IMG/VR virus record: IMGVR_UViG_3300022562_000051 | Coordinates: 44,581 to 108,580 of that record | From: a virus | Strand: one strand, 5' to 3' | Length of the DNA stretch: 64,000 nucleotides | In this document: positions 1-10,441 of the stretch, piece by piece | Position numbering within the stretch: the first letter of the stretch is position 1 | How the letters are laid out: each line of letters opens with the position of its first letter | Translations under genes and position numbers: made by a program | Notes under the pieces: generated by a model | The model's input: only the letters and a program-made list of their open reading frames with translations | What the model was told of the DNA's origin: nothing | The model's database searches: none

Positions 1-2433
1 CAAAATGTAGATTATAACTACATCAAGTACGTTGAGGGACTTGTTGGGTCTACCTCTGCTGGTAATACCACCTTTGTTCACAACTTCGATGCAGATGAGT
101 CCATTCCTTGGTCTGGTACCAACAGCAACCTTGAAGATAATCTCATTATTGTTGTAGCTGCTAATACCGGTTCCGGTCCTGCCAATGGTACAATTTATCC
201 AATCACCGTCAACGAGGGTGTGTCTATCGTCGGTGGTCTTGGTGGCTCACTAACATTCAATACAGCATCAACCATTACCAAGACGGACATTTATGTGATG
301 ACCAAGGTGAATGATGCAGAGGATAGCCGCAGAACCAAGACGTTCCGCAGTAACACCAACCTGTCTGTTTCACCTTATAATTATCCAGCAAACACGGCAG
401 TAAATATTGATCATACCGTGACCATTGATTCGGTAAATCGTGTTGAAATGAACGTTGAACATGGTCTAATCTACGTGGTTGATCCAAATGTGACCGCAAT
501 TTATCCCGGTGATAGCATCAATCTGTATGTTCCTGATGTAGTCAAAATTCGTAAGGTTCTGGCTGGAACCTACGCTGATAATCCAGATTCTACGAATTAT
601 CAGGATATCACTGATAACTTCGTTGTTGACTATGGACAGTCTGATGAGCTATACGATCACTGCAAGCTCATTCTCAAGCAGGGGTATCCATCACCTAATG
701 CAAAGATGCTTGTCCACGTTGACTTCTTTGAGCATGATGGCGTTGGAACAAGCTACTTCTCTGTTGAGTCATATGAAGCGGATGTATATGAAGATGGTAA
801 CATTCCGGTATACTACTCAAATGATGGCTACGTATACTTCCTGCGCGACTGTCTGGACTTCCGTCCAGTACGCCAGATTGGTAGCCCAACTGCACTGGAT
901 ATTCCAAGAATTCCCGCGCCAGATTCGTCTTGCGAGTTAAGTTTCAGCTACTATCTACCTCGTATTGACAAACTGGTACTGTCGAAGAACAAGGAATTCC
1001 GTATTCTTAAGGGTGTCTCGGCTCCACAGCCGGTCCCACCAGATGATACGGATGACGCAATGACTCTGTATACGATCTATCTGCCGCCATTCGTTGCGCG
1101 TGTGGATGACATTCGTATGCGCTACAATGAGACTAAGCGTTATACCATGAAGGATATCGCTCGCATTGACAAGCGCGTTCAGGCTATCGAATACTACACT
1201 GCTCTGAACAACATTGAATCTATGGCAATGTATGATGATACCAAGTATGATGATGGTAAGACTGAAAAGGAAAAGTTCGGTATCATTGGCGAAGGTTTCA
1301 AGAATTTCAACATTGCTGATTATCAAGACCCCGACTTCAATGTGACGATGGAAGAGGGTGAAATGCGCCCTTACATCAAGAACAGTTCATTTGGTCTTAA
1401 TTTGGTGAGTGGTTCTAACGTCAATCGTCGCAATAAGACTTTGACTCTGAATTACACCGAGGAAGAAATGGTGTCACAGCCAGTTACAAGCAACAAGCTC
1501 ATTTCTGTGCAGCCATTCCTGTTTGCACAGTTTGTGGGTGATGTTCGCTTGAATCCTGACATTGATTATTGGGTATCAGAAACTCTCAAGCCAGACGTAC
1601 TCCGTGCGCCTGAGATTGATGGTCGCGTTCGTGAAATCTTCAATGCCGAGCGCATTGCGAACCAGATTGCGGAGCCTGCTCCACAGGTCACGGTTCCAGT
1701 ACCTTCTACCAATGCAGCTAACCAGATTATCACTACGCCTGCAACTGATCCGCCAGCACAGAACACTTGGTTCACGCTGCCGGTCATTATACCAACTCCG
1801 ACTCCGGTCATTGCTCCGCAGCCTGCTCCTACGACCACGCGCAGCAGGACGATCTTCGATGTTCTGCGTACACTGATCACAGTCAAGGAGCCTGCACCGC
1901 AGCCAACAGTCACCCCACTACCAACAGTTACTACCTCTACTGTTAGGGCTACGAGATTTAGTGGCGGTGGTGGTTGCGTTGCTCTGGAATCCTACATTCC
2001 GTGGGTTGATGGACAGGTATGGAACAACAGTGAAATTCGTCAAGCTTATCAGCTACAGGATGGGTTCAAGATTTGGCTGGCTAATGAGACTAATCTTGCA
2101 GTATTCGTTGGTGAAGTGCGTAAGGGTGCAATCGAACTGCAACCATGCGTTCGTGTGGTCACGGAAGATGGCACTTCGCTGGTCTGCTCGACTACGGCTC
2201 CATTGCCAACCCTACAGGGACTACATCTTGCACCAGATGTTCTTGGTAAGGCAGTTGCAGTGTTCAAGGATGGTATGACTTACTGGAATAAGGTTGTTAG
2301 CGTGGAAGATGCTGGTGTCAAGTTCGTTCGTGTCATTGACGCACATAACAACAGTTTTTGGGCGGGTGAGAAGGAAGGTGCCTACATACTGCACCACAAC
2401 ATGGCAGCACTGAGTACAGTGGAAAAGTTTTAA
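1..2433 (+). CDS. DUF4815-type virion structural protein with C-terminal Hint-like domain (5' partial)
   Basis: The reading frame is open from base 1, so the start lies outside the window; the GTG at 220 is internal. The middle region carries features I associate with the DUF4815 family of large T4-type virion proteins: a YFLRDCLDFRP segment, a SYYLPRID segment, and a long stretch ending KRYTMKDIARIDKR. A proline-rich linker (about 1675-1950) leads to a GGGG stretch. From Cys at 1975-1977 to the end, about 150 residues resemble a Hint domain: an initial Cys, a V..EDGTSLVCSTTAP block, and a final FWAGEKEGAYILHHN block. Hint domains (inteins, hedgehog) catalyse self-cleavage or splicing; the usual TxxH histidine is not evident here, so activity is uncertain. 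The baseplate or fibre-attachment role is inferred from family and position. Confidence 0.75.
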   Translation, partial: QNVDYNYIKYVEGLVGSTSAGNTTFVHNFDADESIPWSGTNSNLEDNLIIVVAANTGSGPANGTIYPITVNEGVSIVGGLGGSLTFNTASTITKTDIYVMTKVNDAEDSRRTKTFRSNTNLSVSPYNYPANTAVNIDHTVTIDSVNRVEMNVEHGLIYVVDPNVTAIYPGDSINLYVPDVVKIRKVLAGTYADNPDSTNYQDITDNFVVDYGQSDELYDHCKLILKQGYPSPNAKMLVHVDFFEHDGVGTSYFSVESYEADVYEDGNIPVYYSNDGYVYFLRDCLDFRPVRQIGSPTALDIPRIPAPDSSCELSFSYYLPRIDKLVLSKNKEFRILKGVSAPQPVPPDDTDDAMTLYTIYLPPFVARVDDIRMRYNETKRYTMKDIARIDKRVQAIEYYTALNNIESMAMYDDTKYDDGKTEKEKFGIIGEGFKNFNIADYQDPDFNVTMEEGEMRPYIKNSSFGLNLVSGSNVNRRNKTLTLNYTEEEMVSQPVTSNKLISVQPFLFAQFVGDVRLNPDIDYWVSETLKPDVLRAPEIDGRVREIFNAERIANQIAEPAPQVTVPVPSTNAANQIITTPATDPPAQNTWFTLPVIIPTPTPVIAPQPAPTTTRSRTIFDVLRTLITVKEPAPQPTVTPLPTVTTSTVRATRFSGGGGCVALESYIPWVDGQVWNNSEIRQAYQLQDGFKIWLANETNLAVFVGEVRKGAIELQPCVRVVTEDGTSLVCSTTAPLPTLQGLHLAPDVLGKAVAVFKDGMTYWNKVVSVEDAGVKFVRVIDAHNNSFWAGEKEGAYILHHNMAALSTVEKF

Positions 2434-2444
2434 GGTAAAATAAC

Positions 2445-5400
2445 ATGGCAGACATTACCCAAGGTAAGCTCATTTCAGAATCAACGCTGATTCCGTATAT
2501 TCGTCGGCAGGACGTTATGTTCGACGCCGACAATCTGCGTCCAAACAGGTTGGCAAGAATCTGGTTTGATGACGTTGCTATGAACCTGTTTACTCAGAAG
2601 GGTAACAGGATTGTACTCAACTCTAAGAAGGTACTGACTGTAACGCCAAATACGGGGGCAAGTCCACCGGTTGCTGGTGACATTCTATATCAGGGTTCCT
2701 CTAACCTGTCGCCAACTTTCTCAGCCGTTGTTGATACGTATACGTCAGCTAATACCACCTTGCTCGTCAAGAGCATGTCTGGTAACTTCGATGAAGATGC
2801 CAACGTTTATATTGAGGCTGCGAGCGTTCATGGAAATGTCAGTGCGGTTGGTCAGACATTCATGTACGCAAACATCAGCCGCGTTGTCAACCAGAATACC
2901 TCTGATATCTTTGAGCAGAATGAAGGACTCTTCTGCCTATCTACCAACAATTTCGTTCGCGTAATCGGTAATTCCGGCGAGAACATCCTGTACGTTAATG
3001 AGAATTACATTCAGGCTAATATCTCCGGTAACGTGACCGCATCTTCATTTGCTAATGGCGACATGATCTTCCAGTCTTCGGACGGAACTCGCAACTTCGA
3101 ACGCGCAACATTCGTCGGTAAGGTTGAATATTACTCTACTGCTGGTGGACCCTCTACTGGATTGCTTGTTATCAGTCCAGTAAGAGGTAAGATGAATGTC
3201 AATACCACTACCACAAACGTTCAGTCTCGTATCTGGAACTCTTCCAATTCGGCTGCTCTGATGACCGTGGGTACTGGATATCGTTATTACAACTTTGCCA
3301 ATGGCGACATTCTGGTTTCCACTGCCAACACTGCAAAGCGCGTTTCCATCGTATCGCATGAACATTCCTCTGGTTTGTTCTCTAATGTGGCTAACACTTC
3401 TGGAACAGGTACTACATTGTACCTCAGTTCTACTGCAAACGTAACCACCGCAGTTGGAAACCTGATTTACTTCACGGCAGGAACAGGCTTGGGGCAGTTC
3501 CGTCGTATTACCGCAGTTACCGGAAATACTGTCACTATCGCGGATGCGCTACTTGTCGCCCCAACGTGTAATACCAAGTACAGCATTGGCAACCACTACG
3601 TTGATGAGAATGGTACTCTGTGTGGTATTCTGAACATTCCAGAAGAACCAAACTTCAAGTTCAAGACTGGTGAGCGTGTATTCACAATCACGGACACCAA
3701 CGTTCTTGAGGACAGCGACTATACAATGAAGGCAGCAGCTAAGTTCACCACGGCTGGTTTGCAGAATGCATTGCAGAACTTGAATCTACAATTTCCAACT
3801 ACGCCAATTGTAATTCCAGTTCCACCGGTTCCACCGGACAATCCAGTTAAGCCGCCGCCACCAACCGAAGAGCCAATCTCTCCAACTCCGGTTACGCCAC
3901 CTATCATCACGCCAACTCCGCGTGTTCGACCAAGAGTTGTGCCGCGTTTCCGCTCGGGCGACCCAATCGCACAGACGTTCTTTACGCCTAAGCCAAAGAG
4001 CAACAAGGTCAGCTACGGTGTGTTCGTAACATCCGTTGACCTGTTCTTCGGTGCGAAGCCATCCTTGGCTCGCGGCTCCATGCAGCTACCGGTGTCGGTC
4101 AAGATCGCACGTTGCAGCAATGGATTCCCAACCAAGGACTACCTAGCCGTTTCTACGGTCAAGGCTAAGGATGTTAAGGTTTCGACCTCGCCATCTATTG
4201 ACGATCCAGATACGATTACGAACTTCCCATTTAGTGATCCGGTCTACCTACAGCCAGATACCGAATACGCACTGATCGTGTACTCCGATTCGCCAGAATA
4301 TGAGTGCTACATTGCAGAACTCGGTGGTTCGGTGCTTGGTGCTGATCCGCCTCGTCGTATCTCCGAGCAGCCATACTCTGGTTCGTTCTTCCGTTCGCAG
4401 AATGCAACGACATGGACACCGTACCAGAATGAAGACCTGATGTTCCGCATCAACAAGGCAACTTTCCAGAGCAGCGGTTCTGCCCTGTTCAACCTCAAGG
4501 ATGCACCACTTGCTAACATGAATGTGGATCGCCTGCTTCTGAACACCAACAAGCTGACTTTCCCTGTCGGCAGCATTGATTTCAAGGTGAAGGGCGTCTA
4601 CAAGTCGAACAGCAATTACGATAACTACACTTATATTTCGCCACAGGAAATCTTCGAATACGGCAAGTTGCTCGACGCATCCACCAAGGAATCGTCAGCA
4701 AACTTCCTGAACACTCGTAAGATCATTCTTGGAAATGTAAACAGCCTCAATGTATTGGTGGAGTTCGCATCTTCTGATACCGACGTTTCACCAATTTTCA
4801 ATAAGGATTCGTTCTCAATTATCGTTGGCGAACATGATGTAAACAATGGTGGTGTTTCCAATAACATTATTTCTATCACCAATCGCGGTGCTGGATACAA
4901 TGCGACAGCAACATTGGCTAGCCCATCAAATGTTGTCATCGGCTCTTCCAATAACACACTGAATGCGGCTGCGCATCTGTTTAGACAGACTTATTACGCA
5001 TATGAGGATGGTAGTCTGAACTGGAATATCGGTTTCTACAACGTCACTATAACGGGTGGACAGGGAACCGGTGCTGATGGCTTTGCGGTAGCTAACACGG
5101 ATGGATCGGAAAGTGTCAACTACATCGTGGTCAACTCTTCGGGTAGCGGCTATGTCGAGACTCCGTTAGTATCTATCGCAAGTGGTAACGCTACGAGCGG
5201 ACTCGTTACAGCTACCGCAGTTGCGCAGGGTGAAACTGGAAAGCGTGGTGGTAACATTCGTGCCAAGTACGTCACTCGCCAAATTACGCTGGAAGAAGGT
5301 TTCGAATCGGGCGACTTGAGAGTATTCATGGATTGTGTCCGTCCAATTAATACGGACATTCAGGTATATTACAAGGTTCTTGGTAATGAAGACCCCGAAA

Positions 5401-5654
5401 GGTTCTCGGACAAGTCTTGGGTACGTATGCTAAGACCAGTTGAAAAGTATTCGAAGGATGCTAATCAATTGGTCGAAATGGTATTCCGTCCAGACCTGTT
5501 GGAGAATACACTCAAGTACACCGAAAATGGTACTCAGTACCCAATCGGCGGTAAGTTCAAGTCATTTGCTATCAAGGTATGTCTGTTAACCGCAGACTCC
5601 ACCGTGGTTCCAGTTGTGACTAATCTGAGAATCATTGCTACACCGGATGGATAA
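2445..5654 (+). CDS. Large virion structural protein (baseplate/tail-associated), 1069 aa
   Basis: The gene starts 11 nt after the previous one. The N-terminal 450 residues are Asn/Thr/Ser-rich and look like beta-rich repeats. A proline linker (about residues 455-505, PVPPVPPD and following) leads to a domain starting DPIAQTFF with a TSVDLFFGAKP segment and a later FSDPVYLQPDTEYAL segment. I recognise this arrangement from large structural proteins of T4-type phages, where it sits next to the DUF4815 protein, but I cannot give it a gp number. The C-terminal part contains a glycine-containing NRGAGYNATATL module typical of YDG/beta-helix-like phage fibres. No late-promoter octamer is visible before it, so it is probably co-transcribed with the upstream gene. 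Confidence 0.7.
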   Translation: MADITQGKLISESTLIPYIRRQDVMFDADNLRPNRLARIWFDDVAMNLFTQKGNRIVLNSKKVLTVTPNTGASPPVAGDILYQGSSNLSPTFSAVVDTYTSANTTLLVKSMSGNFDEDANVYIEAASVHGNVSAVGQTFMYANISRVVNQNTSDIFEQNEGLFCLSTNNFVRVIGNSGENILYVNENYIQANISGNVTASSFANGDMIFQSSDGTRNFERATFVGKVEYYSTAGGPSTGLLVISPVRGKMNVNTTTTNVQSRIWNSSNSAALMTVGTGYRYYNFANGDILVSTANTAKRVSIVSHEHSSGLFSNVANTSGTGTTLYLSSTANVTTAVGNLIYFTAGTGLGQFRRITAVTGNTVTIADALLVAPTCNTKYSIGNHYVDENGTLCGILNIPEEPNFKFKTGERVFTITDTNVLEDSDYTMKAAAKFTTAGLQNALQNLNLQFPTTPIVIPVPPVPPDNPVKPPPPTEEPISPTPVTPPIITPTPRVRPRVVPRFRSGDPIAQTFFTPKPKSNKVSYGVFVTSVDLFFGAKPSLARGSMQLPVSVKIARCSNGFPTKDYLAVSTVKAKDVKVSTSPSIDDPDTITNFPFSDPVYLQPDTEYALIVYSDSPEYECYIAELGGSVLGADPPRRISEQPYSGSFFRSQNATTWTPYQNEDLMFRINKATFQSSGSALFNLKDAPLANMNVDRLLLNTNKLTFPVGSIDFKVKGVYKSNSNYDNYTYISPQEIFEYGKLLDASTKESSANFLNTRKIILGNVNSLNVLVEFASSDTDVSPIFNKDSFSIIVGEHDVNNGGVSNNIISITNRGAGYNATATLASPSNVVIGSSNNTLNAAAHLFRQTYYAYEDGSLNWNIGFYNVTITGGQGTGADGFAVANTDGSESVNYIVVNSSGSGYVETPLVSIASGNATSGLVTATAVAQGETGKRGGNIRAKYVTRQITLEEGFESGDLRVFMDCVRPINTDIQVYYKVLGNEDPERFSDKSWVRMLRPVEKYSKDANQLVEMVFRPDLLENTLKYTENGTQYPIGGKFKSFAIKVCLLTADSTVVPVVTNLRIIATPDG

Positions 5655-5656
5655 AA

Positions 5657-5866
5657 ATGAAAGTTCAAGTTAAAGATAACAATAGGTTTGTGCGGGATAC
5701 CCGTAATTTTGCCATTCTCAACACGGATCGCAGTGTTATTGCTGAACATGAACGCAAGCTGGCTAGGATTCAACGGGAAAAACAGCAGCAGGAAGAAATA
5801 AATAACATCAAGAGTGATGTTGCTGAGATAAAGGCAATGATTGCCCAACTACTACAGAGTAAATAA
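5657..5866 (+). CDS. Small conserved coiled-coil virion-region protein, 69 aa
   Basis: A short protein between two large structural genes, with 2- and 3-nt gaps on either side, so it is translationally linked to both. The N-terminus contains FVRDTRNFAILNTD, a pattern I have seen in small proteins beside fibre and baseplate genes of T4-type phages. The second half is a charged, Gln-rich heptad-like helix (KLARIQREKQQQEEINNIKS) consistent with a coiled coil. Function unknown; an oligomerising or assembly role is only inferred from context. Confidence 0.65.
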   Translation: MKVQVKDNNRFVRDTRNFAILNTDRSVIAEHERKLARIQREKQQQEEINNIKSDVAEIKAMIAQLLQSK

Positions 5867-5869
5867 CCA

Positions 5870-8767
5870 ATGACAGACACAGTTAATATTGGTGCGGTTC
5901 AAACCACCAACACGTTTGGTGAGTGGGTAATACAGACCAACCTAGCTAAAGATGACCTCAATGAGATTGCTCGCGGCAACTTCATTAAGCCTACCGGAAA
6001 CGTTCGTATTAACGTTGGTCCGCTTCTTTTGGCTTGCACAAGTGGAACCTCGCTCGACGTTACTGCTAATGCCAAGATTGCTGGACAGTTGCAAGTCAAG
6101 AACATCCAGCAGGACGGTGGTGGATCATTCTTCTATTCTGACTCTCCTGACATTCAGTTCCGCGAAAGGACTGGAAGTTTCCATGCCAACGGCAATACCA
6201 GCACGGTCTATTTCCGCAATAATGTCTTTATCTCAGCCGCAAACATAAACGCCAACGGTTTCATTGAAACGACTGGCGTATATTCCAACAATGATCTGTT
6301 GCTGAATGTAGCTAATGTCCTGACTGTGGGCAACTCTAATACCAATTATGCGGTCAATGTAACCTCTAATCTGGTTGTCACGCAGAACAGCACCACTGGA
6401 AATCTGGTGGTTTCGGAATTGGCTAACATTGCAACTGGCAACATCGTTGTCGCAAATGTAGCTACATTGAATGTCAATGCTGTCGGCGCAATTGCTACGG
6501 TTGCTAACGCGACCATCTACAACGCAGCCGCTCAGAACGTTCAGACAGTGATGTTGAATGTTACCACTCGCGCCAATGCTGTACTGGCTAACATCGTCAC
6601 CGCAAATGTCGGTAGCTTGAATGTAGCCGCAACGGGTGGCGTAGCCAACTTTGCCAACGTATCCATTGCTAACAGTGTGACTACCAATGCTGCCGCTGGC
6701 ATATTGAATGTTACCACTCGCGCTAATGCGGTTCTTGCTAACATTACCACAGCCAACGTTGCAACACTGAATGTCAATGCTTCGGGTGCGCAAGCCGTTG
6801 TTGCTAATCTGACTGTAAGCAACGTAGCCGCAGCCAACGTTCAGAGTGGCGTTCTGCGCGTGACCGGTCAGGCTAACGCAGCTACACTGAATGTGTCATC
6901 CACAGCCAACATTGCTGTGGGTAACATTGCGAATGTTTACTCAGCTAACGCAGAAGTTTATGTGGCGAACGTCAAGACGCGCCTCAACGCAACAACAGCT
7001 AACATCGGAACGCTTGAACTAAGTGACATTAACATTCTCACTGGTAATGTTACTACTCGCCTGAATGCCGCCCTGATCAACGTAACAACTGCAAATGTCG
7101 CTACGTTGAATGTTCGTGCGGCTGGTGCTGTAGCTAACATTGCCAATGCAAATATTGCAAATGCTGCAATAGCGAATGCGCAGATTGATGTGGGTAACTT
7201 CGCCACTCGTATGAATGCGGCGACGGCTAACATCACAAATCTGTTGGTCACTGACCTGACAGTAAGTGGTTCTCTTTCGGCTCCCGCTGAATCTAACGAA
7301 GTTTCTTATCGTCTTCGTGCCGCTTCCAGCGGAAAGGGTGATGGTTGGTTTGGTGTAAATCAGGGTGGTGCTAATGGTAATGCACAAATCCTGTTTGATT
7401 CTGCTGCGTGGGCATGGAAACTAAGTGCTAACAATCTGGCTGATCCAACTGGTAATACCATTCTCAGCTTGGCAAATGTTAAGACGGCTTATGCTACGGA
7501 TTCCGGCAACGTTGCAACTCTGACTCTCACTAAGGGTGCAAACGATAACGCGGTAGCTGCATACGCTAAAGCCAACGGCGCTGCTAACACAGTGCGCGTT
7601 TCGGCAAATGGTACGGCTACGATTTCACAGGTTCAGTTGAACTTTGTTAACTCAGCATCCATTAACGTTGCTGTGTCGGCAGGCGCGGGTGGTGCGGCGG
7701 GTAATGCTAACATTACTTTCACTGCAAACTCTTCGAATCCTGAACTGTTGGGACCACAAGGAACCACTGGCGCACAAGGCACAACTGGTGTTCAGGGTGT
7801 ACAGGGTACTGCGGGTTATATTGGTTCTGACGGTGCGCAAGGTATTCAGGGTTTGCAAGGTACCACTGGTACACAAGGTGCAACGGGTACGCAGGGTGCA
7901 ACCGGCACTCAAGGTACTACGGGTACTACGGGTACGCAAGGCGCAACAGGCGCACAGGGTACTCAAGGTATTCAGGGTCGCCAAGGAACAACCGGTTCGC
8001 AAGGCGCAACGGGTACACAAGGTGTGCAAGGTACTGCTGGCACGATTGGTGTTGACGGTGCGCAGGGTGCAACCGGTGCGCAGGGTGTGCAAGGTATTCA
8101 GGGTCGGCAGGGTGCAACAGGCGCACAAGGTACGACTGGTGCGCAAGGTACGACTGGCGCAACAGGTATTCAAGGTGCAACCGGTACACAGGGTGCAACT
8201 GGTACGACTGGTTCACAGGGTACAACCGGTGCGCAGGGTACAACTGGTACAACCGGTTCGACTGGTGCGCAAGGTGCAACCGGTGTACAGGGTATTCAGG
8301 GTATCACTGGTCCGTCTACCGCTATTCTTGCTTCGGCATATTCCAGCGGTTCGTACTATCCAGTCATGGTTGCAACCACCGGTTCCAACCAGACGCCACG
8401 TTGCTGTACCTCTATTCTGATTTACAGTTCTGGTACTCTGAGTGCGACGGACTTCTCCGCAACTTCGGACGCTCGACTCAAGAGTGTTGAGGGTACGGTT
8501 GAAGAAGCAACCTTCAAGCTATGCACCATGAGTGGCGTCTACTACAGGTGGAATGAACACGCAAAGGATATTGGTATCATTGATCGTGAACGTCCTGACC
8601 GCTTGGAGATTGGATTGCTCGCACAAGAAGTTCAAAATGTTCTTCCAGAGGCTATCTACACGGATGACAGAGGATATCTACGAATCACTTATGATCGTCT
8701 GGTTCCGGTACTCATCGAAGCAATCAAGGAATTGAACGAAAGAGTCAAGAAGCTAGAGGGGAATTAA
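5870..8767 (+). CDS. Collagen-like tail fibre with C-terminal S74 intramolecular chaperone, 965 aa
   Basis: Residues about 140-470 form long Asn/Ala/Val repeats ([14 protein letters not shown] and variants), probably a beta-structured shaft. A short module (VRVSANG..., [11 protein letters not shown]) precedes a Gly-X-Gln block encoded at 7751-8315. The last ~100 residues are a peptidase S74 domain: SDARLK with candidate catalytic Ser866 and Lys871, [13 protein letters not shown], and a terminal helix [19 protein letters not shown]. In known family members (endosialidase, T5 L-shaped fibre) this domain drives trimerisation and then cuts itself off. The protein is therefore very likely a trimeric fibre. 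No late octamer is seen directly before the gene. Confidence 0.88.
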   Translation: MTDTVNIGAVQTTNTFGEWVIQTNLAKDDLNEIARGNFIKPTGNVRINVGPLLLACTSGTSLDVTANAKIAGQLQVKNIQQDGGGSFFYSDSPDIQFRERTGSFHANGNTSTVYFRNNVFISAANINANGFIETTGVYSNNDLLLNVANVLTVGNSNTNYAVNVTSNLVVTQNSTTGNLVVSELANIATGNIVVANVATLNVNAVGAIATVANATIYNAAAQNVQTVMLNVTTRANAVLANIVTANVGSLNVAATGGVANFANVSIANSVTTNAAAGILNVTTRANAVLANITTANVATLNVNASGAQAVVANLTVSNVAAANVQSGVLRVTGQANAATLNVSSTANIAVGNIANVYSANAEVYVANVKTRLNATTANIGTLELSDINILTGNVTTRLNAALINVTTANVATLNVRAAGAVANIANANIANAAIANAQIDVGNFATRMNAATANITNLLVTDLTVSGSLSAPAESNEVSYRLRAASSGKGDGWFGVNQGGANGNAQILFDSAAWAWKLSANNLADPTGNTILSLANVKTAYATDSGNVATLTLTKGANDNAVAAYAKANGAANTVRVSANGTATISQVQLNFVNSASINVAVSAGAGGAAGNANITFTANSSNPELLGPQGTTGAQGTTGVQGVQGTAGYIGSDGAQGIQGLQGTTGTQGATGTQGATGTQGTTGTTGTQGATGAQGTQGIQGRQGTTGSQGATGTQGVQGTAGTIGVDGAQGATGAQGVQGIQGRQGATGAQGTTGAQGTTGATGIQGATGTQGATGTTGSQGTTGAQGTTGTTGSTGAQGATGVQGIQGITGPSTAILASAYSSGSYYPVMVATTGSNQTPRCCTSILIYSSGTLSATDFSATSDARLKSVEGTVEEATFKLCTMSGVYYRWNEHAKDIGIIDRERPDRLEIGLLAQEVQNVLPEAIYTDDRGYLRITYDRLVPVLIEAIKELNERVKKLEGN
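7751..8315 (+). repeat. Collagen-like Gly-X-Gln coding repeat of the 965-aa fibre
   Basis: About 188 residues of uninterrupted Gly-X-Y triplets, mostly G-A/T/V/I-Q and G-T/A-T, with occasional Arg (GRQG) or Asp. Codons for the same residue vary between units (GGT/GGA/GGC, CAA/CAG, ACT/ACC/ACA/ACG), so the DNA repeat is much less perfect than the protein repeat. Confidence 0.9.
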
Positions 8768-8768
8768 T

Positions 8769-10109
8769 ATGCCTCGCGTGGCTAATTCATATCCAATCAA
8801 GCTTACTGATGTTATCAATGCGTACACTTATGATTCTTCATCTATCGTAAGAACTGATACTTTCACGACAGTTGCCAATGGCTCGGTTACTGCACCATCC
8901 ACTGCTGCTTGGTGTAAGATTGAGCTTTGGGGTGGTGGTGGCGGTGGTCGCGGGTACAATTCCATTGGCTCACAATACGGTGGTGGTGGCGGTGGCTACG
9001 TATCATATATTGTTCCAGTAGAAGGTGGTGTCACCACCATGGGATATCGCGTTGGTAATGGTGGAGCGGGTGGTGCGGCTGTCACTGGTTCTGGTGGTAT
9101 AGGTTCGACGGGTGGATTTAGTCACGCTAATGGTGTTCCCGGTTTAGATGATACTTTTGTAGGCACACTATATGCATACGGTGGTAAACCGGGATATAAC
9201 GTTGCTCCATCAACCGGTGGATTTTATTCACTCGGCGGCGCACCAGATCAAAATATTACTACTATAGATTCGGATGGTGGTAGTGCCGTATTGGTGCCAA
9301 ATTGTACTGGTCAAGCGGGAGCTAATGGAACAACAACCACAGGTGGAACTGGTGCAAATGGTGGTGCTGGTGGTTCATCCAGCGGCGCGGCTGGTACCGC
9401 ACCGGGGGGCGGCGGCGCACCGGGATATTCCAGTGGTGTCGTTGGTGGTGCTGGCGCACAAGGTAAGGTTGTATTCACTTGGTATGGTAAAAGGACAAGT
9501 GGAGTAACACTTCGTTCATTCTTGTCAGGTGGCTCCTATGTTCCACCAAGTGCTGTTGGTGACAGTGGAAAGATTCCTACCAGTGGTACGTTAAAGATTA
9601 GTGATTTTAAGGGTGCGGATGCAATAGGCTATTATGCCAACAACGTGCCAAATGGCATTTATGATTACAACGCATTCTTGTTCTATGGTAGTGCCGAAAA
9701 CAGCGCAGGCGGGAGTGCAACAGCATATTCTAGCATAAACATCGCTGCAAACGGCATATTCTACGCGGGTTTGACCGATGGAAGCCCTAGCAATGATGTG
9801 CAACGTTGGATGGAAAGATTTAAAACTATTGCCTATTCAACCCTAACTGATGACTTTGACGTTCTATGGAATCCTGTAATTAAATTTGGAACTACTATGA
9901 CGGCTGGTAGTTCATCTGCAAATACATGGATACAAGCCAGCACAAATCCAAAATGGTTGCTTTACGCAGACCAATTCGGTAATGGTACCACAACTTCTTA
10001 CATGAAAGGATATCTGGCATTTCGCAGAAGAAGCGATAACGTCACGGTGGCGAATGTGTATTGTAATGTTTATGCGTATGCTTTAGTTTGGACGGAAGAC
10101 ACAAAATGA
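8769..10109 (+). CDS. Glycine-rich adhesin-like virion protein, 446 aa
   Basis: The start codon is 1 nt after the S74 fibre stop. Residues about 50-235 hold a glycine-rich domain opening with CKIELWGGGGGGRGY and continuing with many GGxG turns, like polyglycine-sandwich receptor-binding domains of T4-type adhesins. Next comes a module (SYVPPSAVGDSGKIPTSG, then LKISDFKG) that recurs as IPTSGTIAFSNFSG in the product at 25377. The C-terminal ~170 residues have no recognised fold. Its place directly after a self-trimming fibre, where T4-type phages often encode the tip adhesin or its assembly factor, supports a receptor-binding role; this is inference. Confidence 0.7.
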   Translation: MPRVANSYPIKLTDVINAYTYDSSSIVRTDTFTTVANGSVTAPSTAAWCKIELWGGGGGGRGYNSIGSQYGGGGGGYVSYIVPVEGGVTTMGYRVGNGGAGGAAVTGSGGIGSTGGFSHANGVPGLDDTFVGTLYAYGGKPGYNVAPSTGGFYSLGGAPDQNITTIDSDGGSAVLVPNCTGQAGANGTTTTGGTGANGGAGGSSSGAAGTAPGGGGAPGYSSGVVGGAGAQGKVVFTWYGKRTSGVTLRSFLSGGSYVPPSAVGDSGKIPTSGTLKISDFKGADAIGYYANNVPNGIYDYNAFLFYGSAENSAGGSATAYSSINIAANGIFYAGLTDGSPSNDVQRWMERFKTIAYSTLTDDFDVLWNPVIKFGTTMTAGSSSANTWIQASTNPKWLLYADQFGNGTTTSYMKGYLAFRRRSDNVTVANVYCNVYAYALVWTEDTK

Positions 10110-10441
10110 TTCTAATACATCACGTAAATGTCTTGTTTGACAAGTCCACATGGCATTTTGATCCTTCGTTGCAGGACAAGGTGTGGGATAAGATCGTCTA
10201 TATGATCGTGACTCGCGACATAGACATGAATCTTCCAAGAACACCAGTTCAATCATCGGTACACGAATTGATTCTGCCAGCACCGACGCCGGGAAACTTC
10301 ATTCCATTTGACGAGGTTGATGAGGGGGTTGTGATTGGTTGGATTGATCAGCACGATAACACGCTTCTCGACAGTCAGGATGAAAATACTAAGGCACTGG
10401 TAGGTAGGAATAAAAAGCTTTATAGGTTTAATGTGTCATGA
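10106..10441 (+). CDS. Hypothetical fibre-locus protein, 111 aa
   Basis: The ATG at 10106 overlaps the previous stop codon (ATGA), which favours it over an upstream GTG/TTG reading at 10088. The sequence has a compact N-terminal domain and a C-terminal charged segment VIGWIDQHDNTLLDSQDENT. I do not recognise the family. The tight overlap with both the adhesin and the sulfotransferase-like gene suggests co-translation. A small assembly-chaperone role is possible but not shown. Confidence 0.6.
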   Translation: MILIHHVNVLFDKSTWHFDPSLQDKVWDKIVYMIVTRDIDMNLPRTPVQSSVHELILPAPTPGNFIPFDEVDEGVVIGWIDQHDNTLLDSQDENTKALVGRNKKLYRFNVS

